Below are positions 1-8,389 of a stretch of 64,000 nucleotides of DNA, piece after piece. Under the pieces are notes generated by a model. The model made no database searches and had not been told where the DNA came from. It saw only the letters and a program-made list of their open reading frames with translations. Each line of letters starts with the position of its first letter. The stretch's first letter is position 1. Made by a program: the position numbers and the translations under genes. Source of the stretch: Calothrix sp. NIES-2100 (GTDB lineage Bacteria; Cyanobacteriota; Cyanobacteriia; Cyanobacteriales; Nostocaceae); contig NZ_AP018178.1 in assembly GCF_002368195.1 (NCBI RefSeq), positions 5,856,145 through 5,920,144 of the forward strand, given 5' to 3'.

Positions 1-44
1 GGTCAAAATTCTCTGCAAGATATCAGAATCCAAACCCCGAATGC

Positions 45-1784
45 CTAAATAATGAAAATGTCTTTGTATGTAAGATTTGGCGCACCAGATAATTGGGCAA
101 ACTGTACTTGTTTTTGACTGCCGTTACCATCACGATCAAAGAACAAATCACCTGTTTTGTTGTTATAAATAAATCGGTCACTAGCATCAGAGGCTGATGT
201 TCCGAGGGTGAATTGCTCTTCTTTGAGTATGCCTAGAGTAAGTCCGCTAGCAACACCTTTAGTAAATCCGCTGCCAATACCTTTAGTAACTCCGCTGCCA
301 ATTTCTTGAATCAATCCGTTGTCAATGTCTTTCGTAAATCCGTCACCAACGGCATAAAAAAGTCCGTCACTAAAGCCAGAACGGGAAACTTGAATCTGAT
401 CGCCTTCATTGCTGTTAAAGTCTGCGATCGCATCAACTCCGCTATACTCATCGTAGAAGACAAATTTATCTGCTCCTTTACCTCCCGTCAGAACATCTTG
501 ATCAGAATCGGAAATTGGCGGTTCTATTGGCAAAATCTTCTTCGTTAAATCCAATTCCAGATTATCTGCGCTGACGACTTTTGCAGTTATATTAGCAGTC
601 TTACCTGTCGATACAGCAACTGCCGCTACAGAGATACCAGTGCTGCCTGCAATCGGTGTATCGACTGCCGCTACAGATGTATCAGTGCTGTTTAAAATCG
701 GTGTATCGACGTACGACCAAAAAAATGTTTGATTACTACCTACGATAGTATCGTTACCGTCACCGCCATCAATTTGATCCTTACTACTGCCACCGTCAAG
801 ATAGTCGTTACCGCTTTCGCCATATATATTGTCGTTGCCGCTACCGCCATATATACTGTCGTTACCGCTACCGCCATATAGACTGTCGTTGGCATCTTCT
901 CCGTATATAATGTCGTTACCGCTACCGCCTTTTATTGTATCGTTCCCTCCCACAGTATAGGGATAGGGAGAGATAGCATTTAAATAAGAGTAGGAGTAGT
1001 TGTTTCCAGAGTCGCCATAGATAACGTCGTCATTACTACCACCCTCAATATAGTCATTGCCACCGCCACCATAAATATAGTCGTTGCCAGTGCCACCATA
1101 AATCCGGTCGTCGCCCCAGGTAACAGATGGGTAAGGTTTAGACAAGCTACTATCAAAAGATGCTTGTGTTGTGTCTAAAGTAGCAGTATTTGCTACTGAA
1201 GCTGTATCTAGCGTTAAATATGGCGGATAATAGTAGATAGAATCACCATACAGAAAGTCATTGCCGCTACTACCATATACACGGTCATTACCGTTACCAC
1301 CATACACATAATCATCTCCAGCCCCAGCGAAGAGAAAATCATTTCCCTCCTCACCGTAAATTTGGTCAGAACCACCACGCCAAGCTATAACGTAGTCATC
1401 TCCGCCTCTGGCTAAAATTAAATCGTTATTGCGAGTGTCGGTAAGATAGTCAGACTCAGAAGTACCTTCAATCAGGTATAAGGGGCGGAAATATGGGTAT
1501 TTGACTGGAGTTTTACCTGTGGAGTAGGATTCAACTACACCTGTTACGGAAGTAGTTGTACCTGTTATGGAAACATTTGTAAATTTTGATTCCGAACCAT
1601 TTGGAACTACTGTTTGAGACGATGGTGGTGGTTCAGGAAGTAAGTTTTTTATCTCCTCCTCAGACTTAGAGCTCAGCGAAGTTGCATCAGATTTTTCAGT
1701 TCGGGTCTCTATCCCAGAGTTGACTAATTGTTGGTCTTCGGGAGACAATTCAACTAGATTTGGAAGTAGATTTGGAGATGCCAT
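45..1784 (-). CDS. RTX-type calcium-binding repeat protein
   Basis: The 579-residue protein is dominated by glycine/aspartate nonapeptide repeats of the GGxGNDxIYG kind, in blocks at about residues 115-180, 225-265 and 280-345. These repeats fold as Ca2+-binding parallel beta-rolls in RTX (hemolysin-type) proteins, which are normally exported by type I secretion. The C-terminus, ending in a QVQFAQLSGAP-like segment and TYKDIFII, matches the terminal module common in cyanobacterial calcium-binding repeat proteins and probably carries the secretion signal. There is no N-terminal signal peptide, consistent with type I export, but no transporter genes lie in the window. The blocks are separated by Ser/Thr/Val-rich linkers with their own short repeats, and an 8-residue repeat insertion disrupts the C-terminal module. 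There is no enzymatic domain, so the role (surface, matrix or adhesion) is inferred. Confidence 0.85.
   Translation of the reverse strand: MASPNLLPNLVELSPEDQQLVNSGIETRTEKSDATSLSSKSEEEIKNLLPEPPPSSQTVVPNGSESKFTNVSITGTTTSVTGVVESYSTGKTPVKYPYFRPLYLIEGTSESDYLTDTRNNDLILARGGDDYVIAWRGGSDQIYGEEGNDFLFAGAGDDYVYGGNGNDRVYGSSGNDFLYGDSIYYYPPYLTLDTASVANTATLDTTQASFDSSLSKPYPSVTWGDDRIYGGTGNDYIYGGGGNDYIEGGSNDDVIYGDSGNNYSYSYLNAISPYPYTVGGNDTIKGGSGNDIIYGEDANDSLYGGSGNDSIYGGSGNDNIYGESGNDYLDGGSSKDQIDGGDGNDTIVGSNQTFFWSYVDTPILNSTDTSVAAVDTPIAGSTGISVAAVAVSTGKTANITAKVVSADNLELDLTKKILPIEPPISDSDQDVLTGGKGADKFVFYDEYSGVDAIADFNSNEGDQIQVSRSGFSDGLFYAVGDGFTKDIDNGLIQEIGSGVTKGIGSGFTKGVASGLTLGILKEEQFTLGTSASDASDRFIYNNKTGDLFFDRDGNGSQKQVQFAQLSGAPNLTYKDIFII
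218..375 (-). repeat. 24-bp minisatellite inside the RTX gene
   Basis: About five imperfect in-frame 24-bp copies encode 8-residue units of the form GSGFTKGI/GSGVTKGI. They lie between the conserved GDQIQVSRSGF and QFTLGTSASDASDRFIYN stretches of the C-terminal module. Confidence 0.75.
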
Positions 1785-2622
1785 GATTTATTTGCTCCTG
1801 ATATTTGGTCGCAATTAAGGTTCTACCTATCACCTGATGTGACGGTATTAAAATCAAGGTTTTATATATAAAACTCAAACACCTAAAACCTAATCCCCAT
1901 AAAAAACACAGCCTATAATAATATTTTATTTATAATTCGAGTCCTAAATGTATTTTGTAGAACCGCAATTAATTGCCCAAAATTGGAACTGAAAAAATGA
2001 GCAGTAAAAATCGAAAAATGTGGTATTTATTGTTAAATAAGGATTTTTATCTCCTATTTTATTAGGGAAAACTTGAGCTTGCTATATTCGCTGAGTAACA
2101 TCATCAACTAATCTAAATTAAACACCTGTATAGCCAATTTGTGTAGCCATTTTGGCTAGTATTTAGTTTTTTTATGGTTGTGACACCTCTAATTTTGAAA
2201 AATGATTTTGACAGATGAATTCATAAAGCCCTTACAGGATGTTTAAGAAGTGTCTTATAGCACATAAAATTCTGATATTACCCAACCGAACCCCTTGATA
2301 TTAAGACGTGAGTTCGATGCACATTATTTTAACCTCATCCCCAGCCCCTATCTTGTTAGGAGAGGGTAGCGAAAAGCCTAATTTTTCATTACTCCTCTCT
2401 CCTTGTAGGAAAGGGAGTTTGGCTGAGTGAGGTTTGTCGAATTCACGTTAAAACGGGGCTTTAAGAGACTCTTTCCGCTCCAATGCACTAGGGAGTATTA
2501 GATATTTTGGGTAACAAATATAGTTTTGAAAACATCTTGTTACGATAGAAGGCGAATCTCAATCCAAAATCCCAAATCGTATAACTACAATTATTTTTTT
2601 CACCTGTCATTATCTACAGAAA
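1785..2622. other. Intergenic region with a degenerate inverted-repeat element
   Basis: No convincing gene is seen. The first 400 bases are AT-rich and should hold the promoter of the leftward RTX gene. Positions about 2301-2451 form a repeat-like element whose ends (ACGTGAGTTCGA and, inverted, ACGTGAATTCGA) pair imperfectly. Its interior carries the CCTCATCCCC/GGAGAGGG type sequence common in cyanobacterial dispersed repeats. Confidence 0.5.
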
Positions 2623-2660
2623 AAGAAAAAAACAGGGCTTACACCAAGGTAAGCCCTGTT
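2623..2660 (-). terminator. Rho-independent terminator of the BON lipoprotein gene
   Basis: A 12-bp perfect stem at 2631-2642 and 2649-2660 (core CAGGGCTTAC/GTAAGCCCTG) with a 6-nt loop is followed on the minus strand by a run of T. It lies 40 bases beyond the stop of the lipoprotein gene. Confidence 0.9.
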
Positions 2661-2699
2661 GAGAGTTATCAAACTCTTAATTGGATATATTATATGCTG

Positions 2700-3140
2700 C
2701 TATTGAGCTTTTGCAGATGCAGGTTTTACTTCTACTTTAACGCTCTTGACACCTTTTTGTTCTTTCACTAAAGGTTCAATTTTCTTGATGTCAGCCTGAG
2801 TCGGAACTGTTCCGGTGACTGTAACAACACCATCTTTGTCTTCAACTACTAACTTGCTACCAGGAATTTTTTCTGATAACTTGCCGAGAATTGCACTTTT
2901 AGCAGTACTATCAGTAGTAGTTTTAGCAGTGGTTTTGGTATTTGCAGCAGTTTCTTTGACTGCGGTTTTGCCAGTTTCAGTGGTAGTTTTAGCAGTGGTT
3001 TTGGTATTCGCAGATGCTTCTTTTGCTGGTTGGCTGGCTTCATTGGTGGTGCTTGGAGTTTCTGCATTTTTTGACTCTTGGCAACCAACTGCACCAATTA
3101 CTAGAATACTGCTGACTAACAATGGGATGAGCTTTTTCAT
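2700..3140 (-). CDS. BON-domain lipoprotein
   Basis: This 146-residue protein starts with a lipoprotein signal (MKKLIPLLVSSILVIGAVGC, lipobox GAVGC with Cys20), so it should be lipid-anchored on the periplasmic side. Residues 25-80 are a low-complexity Ala/Thr/Lys linker containing a direct repeat (NTKTTAKTTT twice). Residues about 85-140 form one BON domain with the typical GVVTVTGTVPTQADIKKIEPL and GVKSVKVEV pattern. BON domains bind phospholipid or mediate envelope attachment, as in OsmY. It is monocistronic, with its own terminator. The precise role is unknown; an envelope-stress function is an inference from the family. Confidence 0.88.
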   Translation of the reverse strand: MKKLIPLLVSSILVIGAVGCQESKNAETPSTTNEASQPAKEASANTKTTAKTTTETGKTAVKETAANTKTTAKTTTDSTAKSAILGKLSEKIPGSKLVVEDKDGVVTVTGTVPTQADIKKIEPLVKEQKGVKSVKVEVKPASAKAQ

Positions 3141-3724
3141 ATCAATCTCCGAATTGATTACTTGAAGCGATTAATTGATTTGTCTGTCATGTTGAGGAGC
3201 GAATGTTAAAAAACAATTAAAATTACACAGGTGATTGAACTCTGAAATTTCGAGCACTTCTTCAGGGACGGATATTTGAGCCAATGAAAGAAGCATCGAT
3301 TCCATTTCAGTTACGGCTACTGATGAGTCAGACTTTGCCTGCACTTGATAGTTCTCTTTTGGTTGAACGCAAACCCCAAATAGGTTTTTTCAAGGTAGGC
3401 TATATTAGTGTCTCAACAGACATTAGATGATATCAGATTTACGGAAATTTGGCACATCATCCTTGAAAATTTTAACGATCGATAATTGCTGATTTGTCAG
3501 TTGTCAGTTGTCATTTGTCCCCTCTGCTCCAGGTCGCCGAGCGGAGCAGAGGCGCTACCTCCTCATCCCCCGCCTGTATTTTCGAGATGACAGGGGGAAT
3601 TGCGCCTATCTTGTTCGGTTATACGACTGTCACCAGGAGGCAAATGACTATAACCTCGTAAGTAAGTAGTGAAATGCCTCACTTAGTCGCTGTAAGTTGC
3701 TCTTCAATCTAGGGGTGAAAACTT
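3141..3724. other. Intergenic region with small repeats and a short orphan ORF
   Basis: It holds the divergent promoters of the lipoprotein and histidine kinase genes. An unassigned 48-codon ORF (3284-3430, plus strand) is open but matches no family I recognise and may be a gene remnant. TTGTCAG/TTGTCAT heptamer repeats lie at about 3497-3520, followed by a GC-rich palindromic stretch (CTCTGCTCC ... GGAGCAGAG). Confidence 0.45.
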
Positions 3725-5137
3725 GTGTACGAATGGATATTGCCAAGTCTGAGGGAAATTTTAGCTGAAAGTCAGTCAACCGTGGCTGAATGTTCATCAG
3801 CAAAAGCAGAGTGGCAGTGGCGCATTAGCTTAGCAGCAACTGAACAATTGCTCATCAATACTTTAGCAACTGCTGCATCTGATGCCATCCAAGGATTAGT
3901 TTTAGCTGCACCAGCACCCCTGTTTAGCCCAGCAACACTAACTCAAAGCTTACAAACGGTAACATTCACGGCAAAGCCTTTTAACCCTTTGGCGCTGATG
4001 CCATTTGAAATGCCCGCATCTGAGGAAAAGGTAGAGGAACCTGCGCTTCATGAATCAGTGCTGCCTTTACTGCCTGCCGATCCTCTAGGCACAGAGAAAT
4101 TTTGCTTAGTTTTTACAGATAAATTTAGATTAGTATTAGTTTTAGCAGAACACAACAGCCAAACAACATTTTCATTTTCTTTTGAGCCAGAGGTAGTAGA
4201 AAAGGCTTGGCGTGCTTTAGGGGCGCGTGTGATGCTGACTAACCCAGATTTTTGCACTGATTTGGATGCATTAGTACAAAAATATGCACCTGTGGCTCCA
4301 GATTACCGCACTGTTATGCAGTTTAGCCAGTTGTTGCTGCAAGCATTAGCACCCGAACCAGATAAAGAGAGTATCTCGTCGGCTTCTCCTCCTGTCTCCC
4401 AACCTTCAACACCTTCTTCCCGTCCCGATGTAGAATTACTCCAGGCTTTTGCCCATGAAGTGCGGACTCCGTTGACTACCATTCGCACGATGACTCGCTT
4501 ACTGCTGAAACGACGAGATTTACCTGCCAATGTCATCAGTCGTTTAGAAGTGATTGACCACGAGTGTACTGAGCAAATTGACCGGATGGAGTTGCTATTT
4601 AAAGCCGCAGAATTAGAAACTTCTAACTTGGGAAAATCTGCTCACACCCAACTAACACCAATGTCTCTCGATCAAGTCTTGCAGCAGAGTATTCCACGTT
4701 GGCAACAATCTGCAAATCGACGGCATTTAACTTTGGATGTGGTTTTACCCCAACAACTACCAACTGTTGTCAGTAATCCGACGATGTTAGACCGGGTACT
4801 GACTAATTTGATTGAAAATTTTACCCGCAGTTTACCTGCTGGTAGCCATATTCAAGTTCAAGTGATCCCGGCAGGAGATCAATTAAAGTTACAATTATCA
4901 CCCCAACCCCAGTGCGAAGATCGGAGTAAAGCGACAACACCAACACCACCGATTCGCAAAGCTTTGGGTCAATTGCTGATGTTCCAACCAGAAACGGGTA
5001 CAATTAGTCTCAACATTGCAGCAACTAAGCATTTGTTTCAAGCAATTGGTGGCAAGCTGATTGTGCGTCAGCGTCCGCAATATGGGGAAGTGTTGACTAT
5101 TTTCTTACCATTGGAAGTTAGTGCGAAGCAATGGTAA
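3725..5137 (+). CDS. Sensor histidine kinase-like protein with degenerate ATPase domain
   Basis: The GTG start at 3725 is preceded by AGGGG with about 9 nt spacing. The 470-residue soluble protein has an N-terminal region of unknown type (1-140), a possible sensory domain (about 140-215) and a Pro/Ser linker. A HisKA dimerisation/phosphoacceptor helix pair at about 238-300 has a clear H-box (AHEVRTPLTTIRTM). The C-terminal HATPase-like part shows an N-box-like LDRVLTNLIENF and a final GGKLIVRQRPQYGEVLTIFLPL. I cannot find the DxGxG (G1) ATP-lid motif; that position holds a Pro/Thr-rich segment. No TM segments or adjacent response regulator are seen. It could be an inactive scaffold or a phosphoacceptor that depends on another kinase. 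Confidence 0.82.
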   Translation: MYEWILPSLREILAESQSTVAECSSAKAEWQWRISLAATEQLLINTLATAASDAIQGLVLAAPAPLFSPATLTQSLQTVTFTAKPFNPLALMPFEMPASEEKVEEPALHESVLPLLPADPLGTEKFCLVFTDKFRLVLVLAEHNSQTTFSFSFEPEVVEKAWRALGARVMLTNPDFCTDLDALVQKYAPVAPDYRTVMQFSQLLLQALAPEPDKESISSASPPVSQPSTPSSRPDVELLQAFAHEVRTPLTTIRTMTRLLLKRRDLPANVISRLEVIDHECTEQIDRMELLFKAAELETSNLGKSAHTQLTPMSLDQVLQQSIPRWQQSANRRHLTLDVVLPQQLPTVVSNPTMLDRVLTNLIENFTRSLPAGSHIQVQVIPAGDQLKLQLSPQPQCEDRSKATTPTPPIRKALGQLLMFQPETGTISLNIAATKHLFQAIGGKLIVRQRPQYGEVLTIFLPLEVSAKQW

Positions 5138-5158
5138 CGAAAAATTACAAAGGTGCGT

Positions 5159-5191
5159 AGATCCCCGACTTCTTTAAGAAGTCGGGGATCT
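5159..5191. repeat. Dispersed palindrome (GATCCCCGACTTCTT family), copy 1
   Basis: Two 16-bp arms (5159-5174 and 5176-5191), perfectly complementary, sit 22 bases after the histidine kinase stop codon. Closely related copies occur at 41761-41793 and, degraded, at 61055-61082, also downstream of plus-strand genes. It could act as a transcript 3' end structure. Confidence 0.8.
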
Positions 5192-5308
5192 GAGGCTATT
5201 GATTTTTACTTGATGCGATGTCTACGACAAGCCAATCCGCGCCTACGCCTTGTGAATTGATACGATGATCTTGCTAGGGAATGCGATCGCCCCTCAACCG
5301 CAATTACC

Positions 5309-5905
5309 CTAATCTAACTCTCGTCGCCCTTCCAAAGCCCTAGCCAAAGTCACCTCATCAGCGTACTCTAAATCCCCACCCACAGGCAAACCAAAGGCAA
5401 TCCGCGTCACCTTAGTAAATGGTTTCAATAGCTGACCAATATATAGCGTCGTGGTTTCCCCTTCCACACTGGGACTAATAGCCAAAATAACTTCCTGGGG
5501 TTTTTGTTGACTCACCCGGCGCACTAAAGCTTGAACAGTCAACTGTTCTGGGCCAATACCATCCATTGGCGAAATCACCCCACCCAAAACGTGATACTTA
5601 CCTTTGTACTCACGGGTTTTTTCCAATGCAATCACATCACGGGAATCTGCTACCACACAAATAGTATTAATATCACGGTTAGGATTGCGGCAGATTTCAC
5701 AAACTGGTTCAGCAGATAAATGAAAGCAGACAGAACACAAGCCCACTTGTTTTTTAGCATCAATCAGCGCTTGTGCCAAAGCCTCTACTTCTGTTTCTGG
5801 TCGCTTCAAAATATGCAAAGCCAAGCGCTGGGCTGACTTAGGCCCCACTCCCGGTAGGCGTTGCAATTGCTCAATTAACCGTGCTAAAGGACGTGCGTAA
5901 ACCGT
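5309..5905 (-). CDS. recR: Recombination mediator RecR
   Basis: RecR acts with RecO/RecF to load RecA on gapped DNA. Visible features are the helix-hairpin-helix at the N-terminus (LQRLPGVGPKSAQRLALH), a four-Cys zinc finger (CSVCFHLSAEPVCEIC), and a Toprim domain with VVADSRDVIALEKT, followed by GVISPMDGIGPEQL. The first ordinary start (TTG, 5866) gives 185 residues and cuts the conserved N-terminus. The reading frame continues upstream as VYARPLARLIEQ, which matches the family N-terminus (MVYTRPLARL-like), without ATG, GTG or TTG before the stop. ACG at 5905-5903 occupies the initiator position and has GGAG 8 nt upstream (5914-5917). I therefore annotate 198 residues from ACG. A point mutation or base error of ATG to ACG is the alternative. 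Confidence 0.93.
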   Translation of the reverse strand, partial: TVYARPLARLIEQLQRLPGVGPKSAQRLALHILKRPETEVEALAQALIDAKKQVGLCSVCFHLSAEPVCEICRNPNRDINTICVVADSRDVIALEKTREYKGKYHVLGGVISPMDGIGPEQLTVQALVRRVSQQKPQEVILAISPSVEGETTTLYIGQLLKPFTKVTRIAFGLPVGGDLEYADEVTLARALEGRRELD

Positions 5906-6270
5906 GGCTTTATCTCCAGAATGTTTTTACCTTAACTATGATGACATTGTTACAAAATTTTGGATGGATAATTGCCCGAATTGCGTAGATGCATAGCGGT
6001 GAGGGGGTCGCAATCTACAGCCCTTCTGGCATCCTTCGGCGGGCGGTTCCCGTCGATTGCGAAGCGCGTAGCGTTAGCGACGTTAGGAGCGTCACCCTCG
6101 AACCCGTTCGACGAAGTCGTTCCCGAAGGGTAGGGCTTGTCGTAGACATCGCCTAATTCCCATATATTTATATTGCCATAGTTGTATTTTTTACTTAAAT
6201 ATCCTATCAGTAGGGTATTTTTTGAATGGAATCTTCTACTTAAATTAATATATTGGGAGATTATTAAGAT
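5906..6270. other. Intergenic region with GC-rich dispersed repeat
   Basis: Positions about 5990-6150 carry a GC-rich stretch of the GCGTAGCG/TTAGCGACG/CCCGAAGGG kind, a dispersed palindromic repeat type of Nostoc-like genomes. The last 100 bases are AT-rich promoter sequence for the SLH gene, with GGGAG 12 bases ahead of its ATG. Confidence 0.5.
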
Positions 6271-7842
6271 ATGTCAAATTTTCTCAATTTTAGTGATATT
6301 CAAAGCCATTGGGCAGAAAAATGTATCAGAGAATTAGCAAAGCGCGAAGTGATTAACGGCTATCCCAATGGTACATTTCTCCCAGAAAAGACAATTACTC
6401 GTGCTGAAGCTGCGGCCATTTTAATGAACGCTTTTTCTACTCTACCTGCAAGGCGAAATCCGATTAAATTTTCGGATGTTTCACCGAATTTCTGGGCAGA
6501 ACAAGCAATTGAATTTGCTAGTGCTAGAGAATTTTTCCAAGGTTATCCTGATGGCACTTTTAAACCCAATGAATTATTACCAAGGGTGCAAGCAATAACT
6601 ATTTTGGTAAAAGGGGTAAATTTTAAGTTAGTGCAAAGCCCTGATGCAATTCTGGCAGAATATTTAGATGATGCGAAAGAAATTCCTGATTATGCTAAAG
6701 CCGCAATCGCAACTGCTTGTCAAAACTTTCTCGCTGTCAATTATCCGAATGTTAGAAGGCTACGTCCCAATCAATCAATTACTAGAGGCGAATTTGCGGC
6801 TTTAATTTGTCAAGCTTTGGTTATGTGGAATTTAGTGCCATCAAAATATGTAGTTGGCAGCGATATATTTAAAATTCAGCCGCAGTTTGATGCAGTAGAA
6901 CCTTTTTCTGATGGTGTAGCTTGGGTGCAAATTGGCAATAAATGGGGTGTAATCGATAAAACTGGAAAAATAATTATAGCCCCGCAATATTATGAGCATT
7001 ATCCGTTTTCTTATGGGTTAGGATTAGTAACTATTGGCGGTAAGTATCGCTATATAGACAAGACAGGTAAAATAGCGATCGCACAAAATTTCGATAAGGC
7101 TTTTCCTTTTTATGAAGATTTAGCCGCGATTATAGTTGATGGCAAGATAGGCTATATTAATACCACAGGTAAAATTGTCATTAAACCCCAATTTGATTCT
7201 CCAAGAGGTTTATTCGGTTTTGCAAATTTCTCTGAAGGTTTAGCAGCAGTTGGCTATGAAGAAAAAGTTGGTTTTATTGATAAAAATGCTAAATTTATCA
7301 TTAAGCCGCAATTTTTCTGGGCTGATGCTTTTTCTAATGGTGTAGCATTTGCTTCAACAGGTTCAGTTTTTGGTTTTATTGATAAATCAGGTAAATTTAC
7401 TGATGTAGAGAAATTAGATACAGTAGATGTCAGCAGCCCTTTTTATGATGGATTGGCAAGATTTCCAGTCAACGGTGGTTATGTTTTTATTAATAAAACT
7501 GGCAAAAAGGCATTTCCTATAATATTTCCCTATGCCTCAAATTTTTCTGAAGGTTTAGCAGTAGTATCTATAAATGATAAAAGACAGTTTATTGATACAA
7601 ATGGTAAATTTGTTCTGCAAAATAAATTTGATTCAGTATCAGAATTTCATGATGGTGTTGCCTGGGTTAGCATTGGTGAGAAACAGAGTTATATTAATTT
7701 CAATGGTAATTTGTTAATTAAACCCCGCTATTTTGCGAATGTTGATGCTTTTTCGGAAGGTTTAGCTGGGGTATTTGTAGGTGGTCAATTGAATTCACAA
7801 AATTTTATCGGTAAATGGGGTTATGTTGCTAAAGCAAAATAA
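6271..7842 (+). CDS. SLH-domain protein with WG beta-repeats
   Basis: The 523-residue protein starts with three S-layer homology domains: about 7-55 (FSDIQSHWAEKCIRELAKRE ... GYPNGTFLPEKTITRAEAA), 67-115 (FSDVSPNFWAEQAIEFA ... GYPDGTFKPNE) and a weaker one at 128-180. From about 205 to the end come six or more WG/KWG repeats with the pattern F..GLA.V...GK.GYIDKTGKIVI.PQF. SLH domains anchor proteins to peptidoglycan-linked polymers; WG repeats are predicted to form beta-structures for binding. No signal peptide precedes the first SLH domain, which is odd for a surface protein. The start is well supported by GGGAG. The gene is monocistronic. The function is likely envelope-associated or protein binding, but not established. 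Confidence 0.88.
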   Translation: MSNFLNFSDIQSHWAEKCIRELAKREVINGYPNGTFLPEKTITRAEAAAILMNAFSTLPARRNPIKFSDVSPNFWAEQAIEFASAREFFQGYPDGTFKPNELLPRVQAITILVKGVNFKLVQSPDAILAEYLDDAKEIPDYAKAAIATACQNFLAVNYPNVRRLRPNQSITRGEFAALICQALVMWNLVPSKYVVGSDIFKIQPQFDAVEPFSDGVAWVQIGNKWGVIDKTGKIIIAPQYYEHYPFSYGLGLVTIGGKYRYIDKTGKIAIAQNFDKAFPFYEDLAAIIVDGKIGYINTTGKIVIKPQFDSPRGLFGFANFSEGLAAVGYEEKVGFIDKNAKFIIKPQFFWADAFSNGVAFASTGSVFGFIDKSGKFTDVEKLDTVDVSSPFYDGLARFPVNGGYVFINKTGKKAFPIIFPYASNFSEGLAVVSINDKRQFIDTNGKFVLQNKFDSVSEFHDGVAWVSIGEKQSYINFNGNLLIKPRYFANVDAFSEGLAGVFVGGQLNSQNFIGKWGYVAKAK

Positions 7843-8220
7843 CATCTTAAAATAATTCGTAATTCGTAATTCGTAATTACAGCAATTTTCAGGTAAATAA
7901 ACCACAAACAAACCTCTCTCCTAAGAGGTTGTTTGGAAAATGGCAAATTTTACTTAAGACCTCTCTCCAAACTTCTCTCCTGGAAGGAGAGAGGCTTTGA
8001 AACCCCCATTCCCTCGCAGGGAAGGGGGGCTGGGGGGTTAGGTTTCCAAAGTTTTTGGGTAATAAACAATACTTTTCAAGCATCCTCTAAGAGGAGAGAG
8101 GCTTTGATTTTCTCCCCAAGGCTAGTAGGGAAGAGGCTGGAGGTTAGGTCTTTTCATTGTGGTCTAAATACATGAAAACTTTAGTAACGACACAAATGAC
8201 TTTCCCTTGATCCAGAGTTT
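7843..8220. other. Intergenic dispersed repeats
   Basis: No gene is seen. Direct AATTCGT repeats follow the SLH stop (7854-7878). Positions about 7905-8155 are a composite of CCTCTCTCC/GGAGAGAGG and GGGGGGCTGGGGGGTTAGG-type sequence, a dispersed repeat with internal inverted parts. Short ORFs across it on both strands are not considered real. Confidence 0.55.
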
Positions 8221-8282
8221 GTAGGGGCGGGTTCAGCGATATTTTCAAGAATGATTTATCATATCTGTAAACCCGCCCCTAC
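8221..8282. repeat. 62-bp terminal-inverted-repeat element, copy 1
   Basis: It begins with GTAGGGGCGGGTT and ends with the exact reverse complement AACCCGCCCCTAC. A second element of the same length and ends lies at 36280-36341. The ATATCTGT just before the right arm is shared; the rest of the interior differs. Confidence 0.8.
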
Positions 8283-8330
8283 TGCTTGCGAGAAATGCGG
8301 GTTGGGCAATTTAAAAGTAATTTGGACAAC

Positions 8331-8363
8331 AAAATAAAAATGGGTATGGAACACCATACCCAT
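8331..8363 (-). terminator. Rho-independent terminator of ftsH
   Basis: A 10-bp stem (ATGGGTATGG at 8340-8349 with CCATACCCAT at 8354-8363) and a 4-nt loop are followed on the minus strand by T-rich sequence. It lies 27 bases past the ftsH stop. Confidence 0.9.
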
Positions 8364-8389
8364 CGATTTCACAAATTTTCAATCAGTGA

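Noticed and set aside
3284..3430. 48-codon plus-strand ORF upstream of the histidine kinase
   Set aside because: Open and protein-like in part, but without recognisable family, ribosome site or neighbours; kept only as a note in the intergenic entry.
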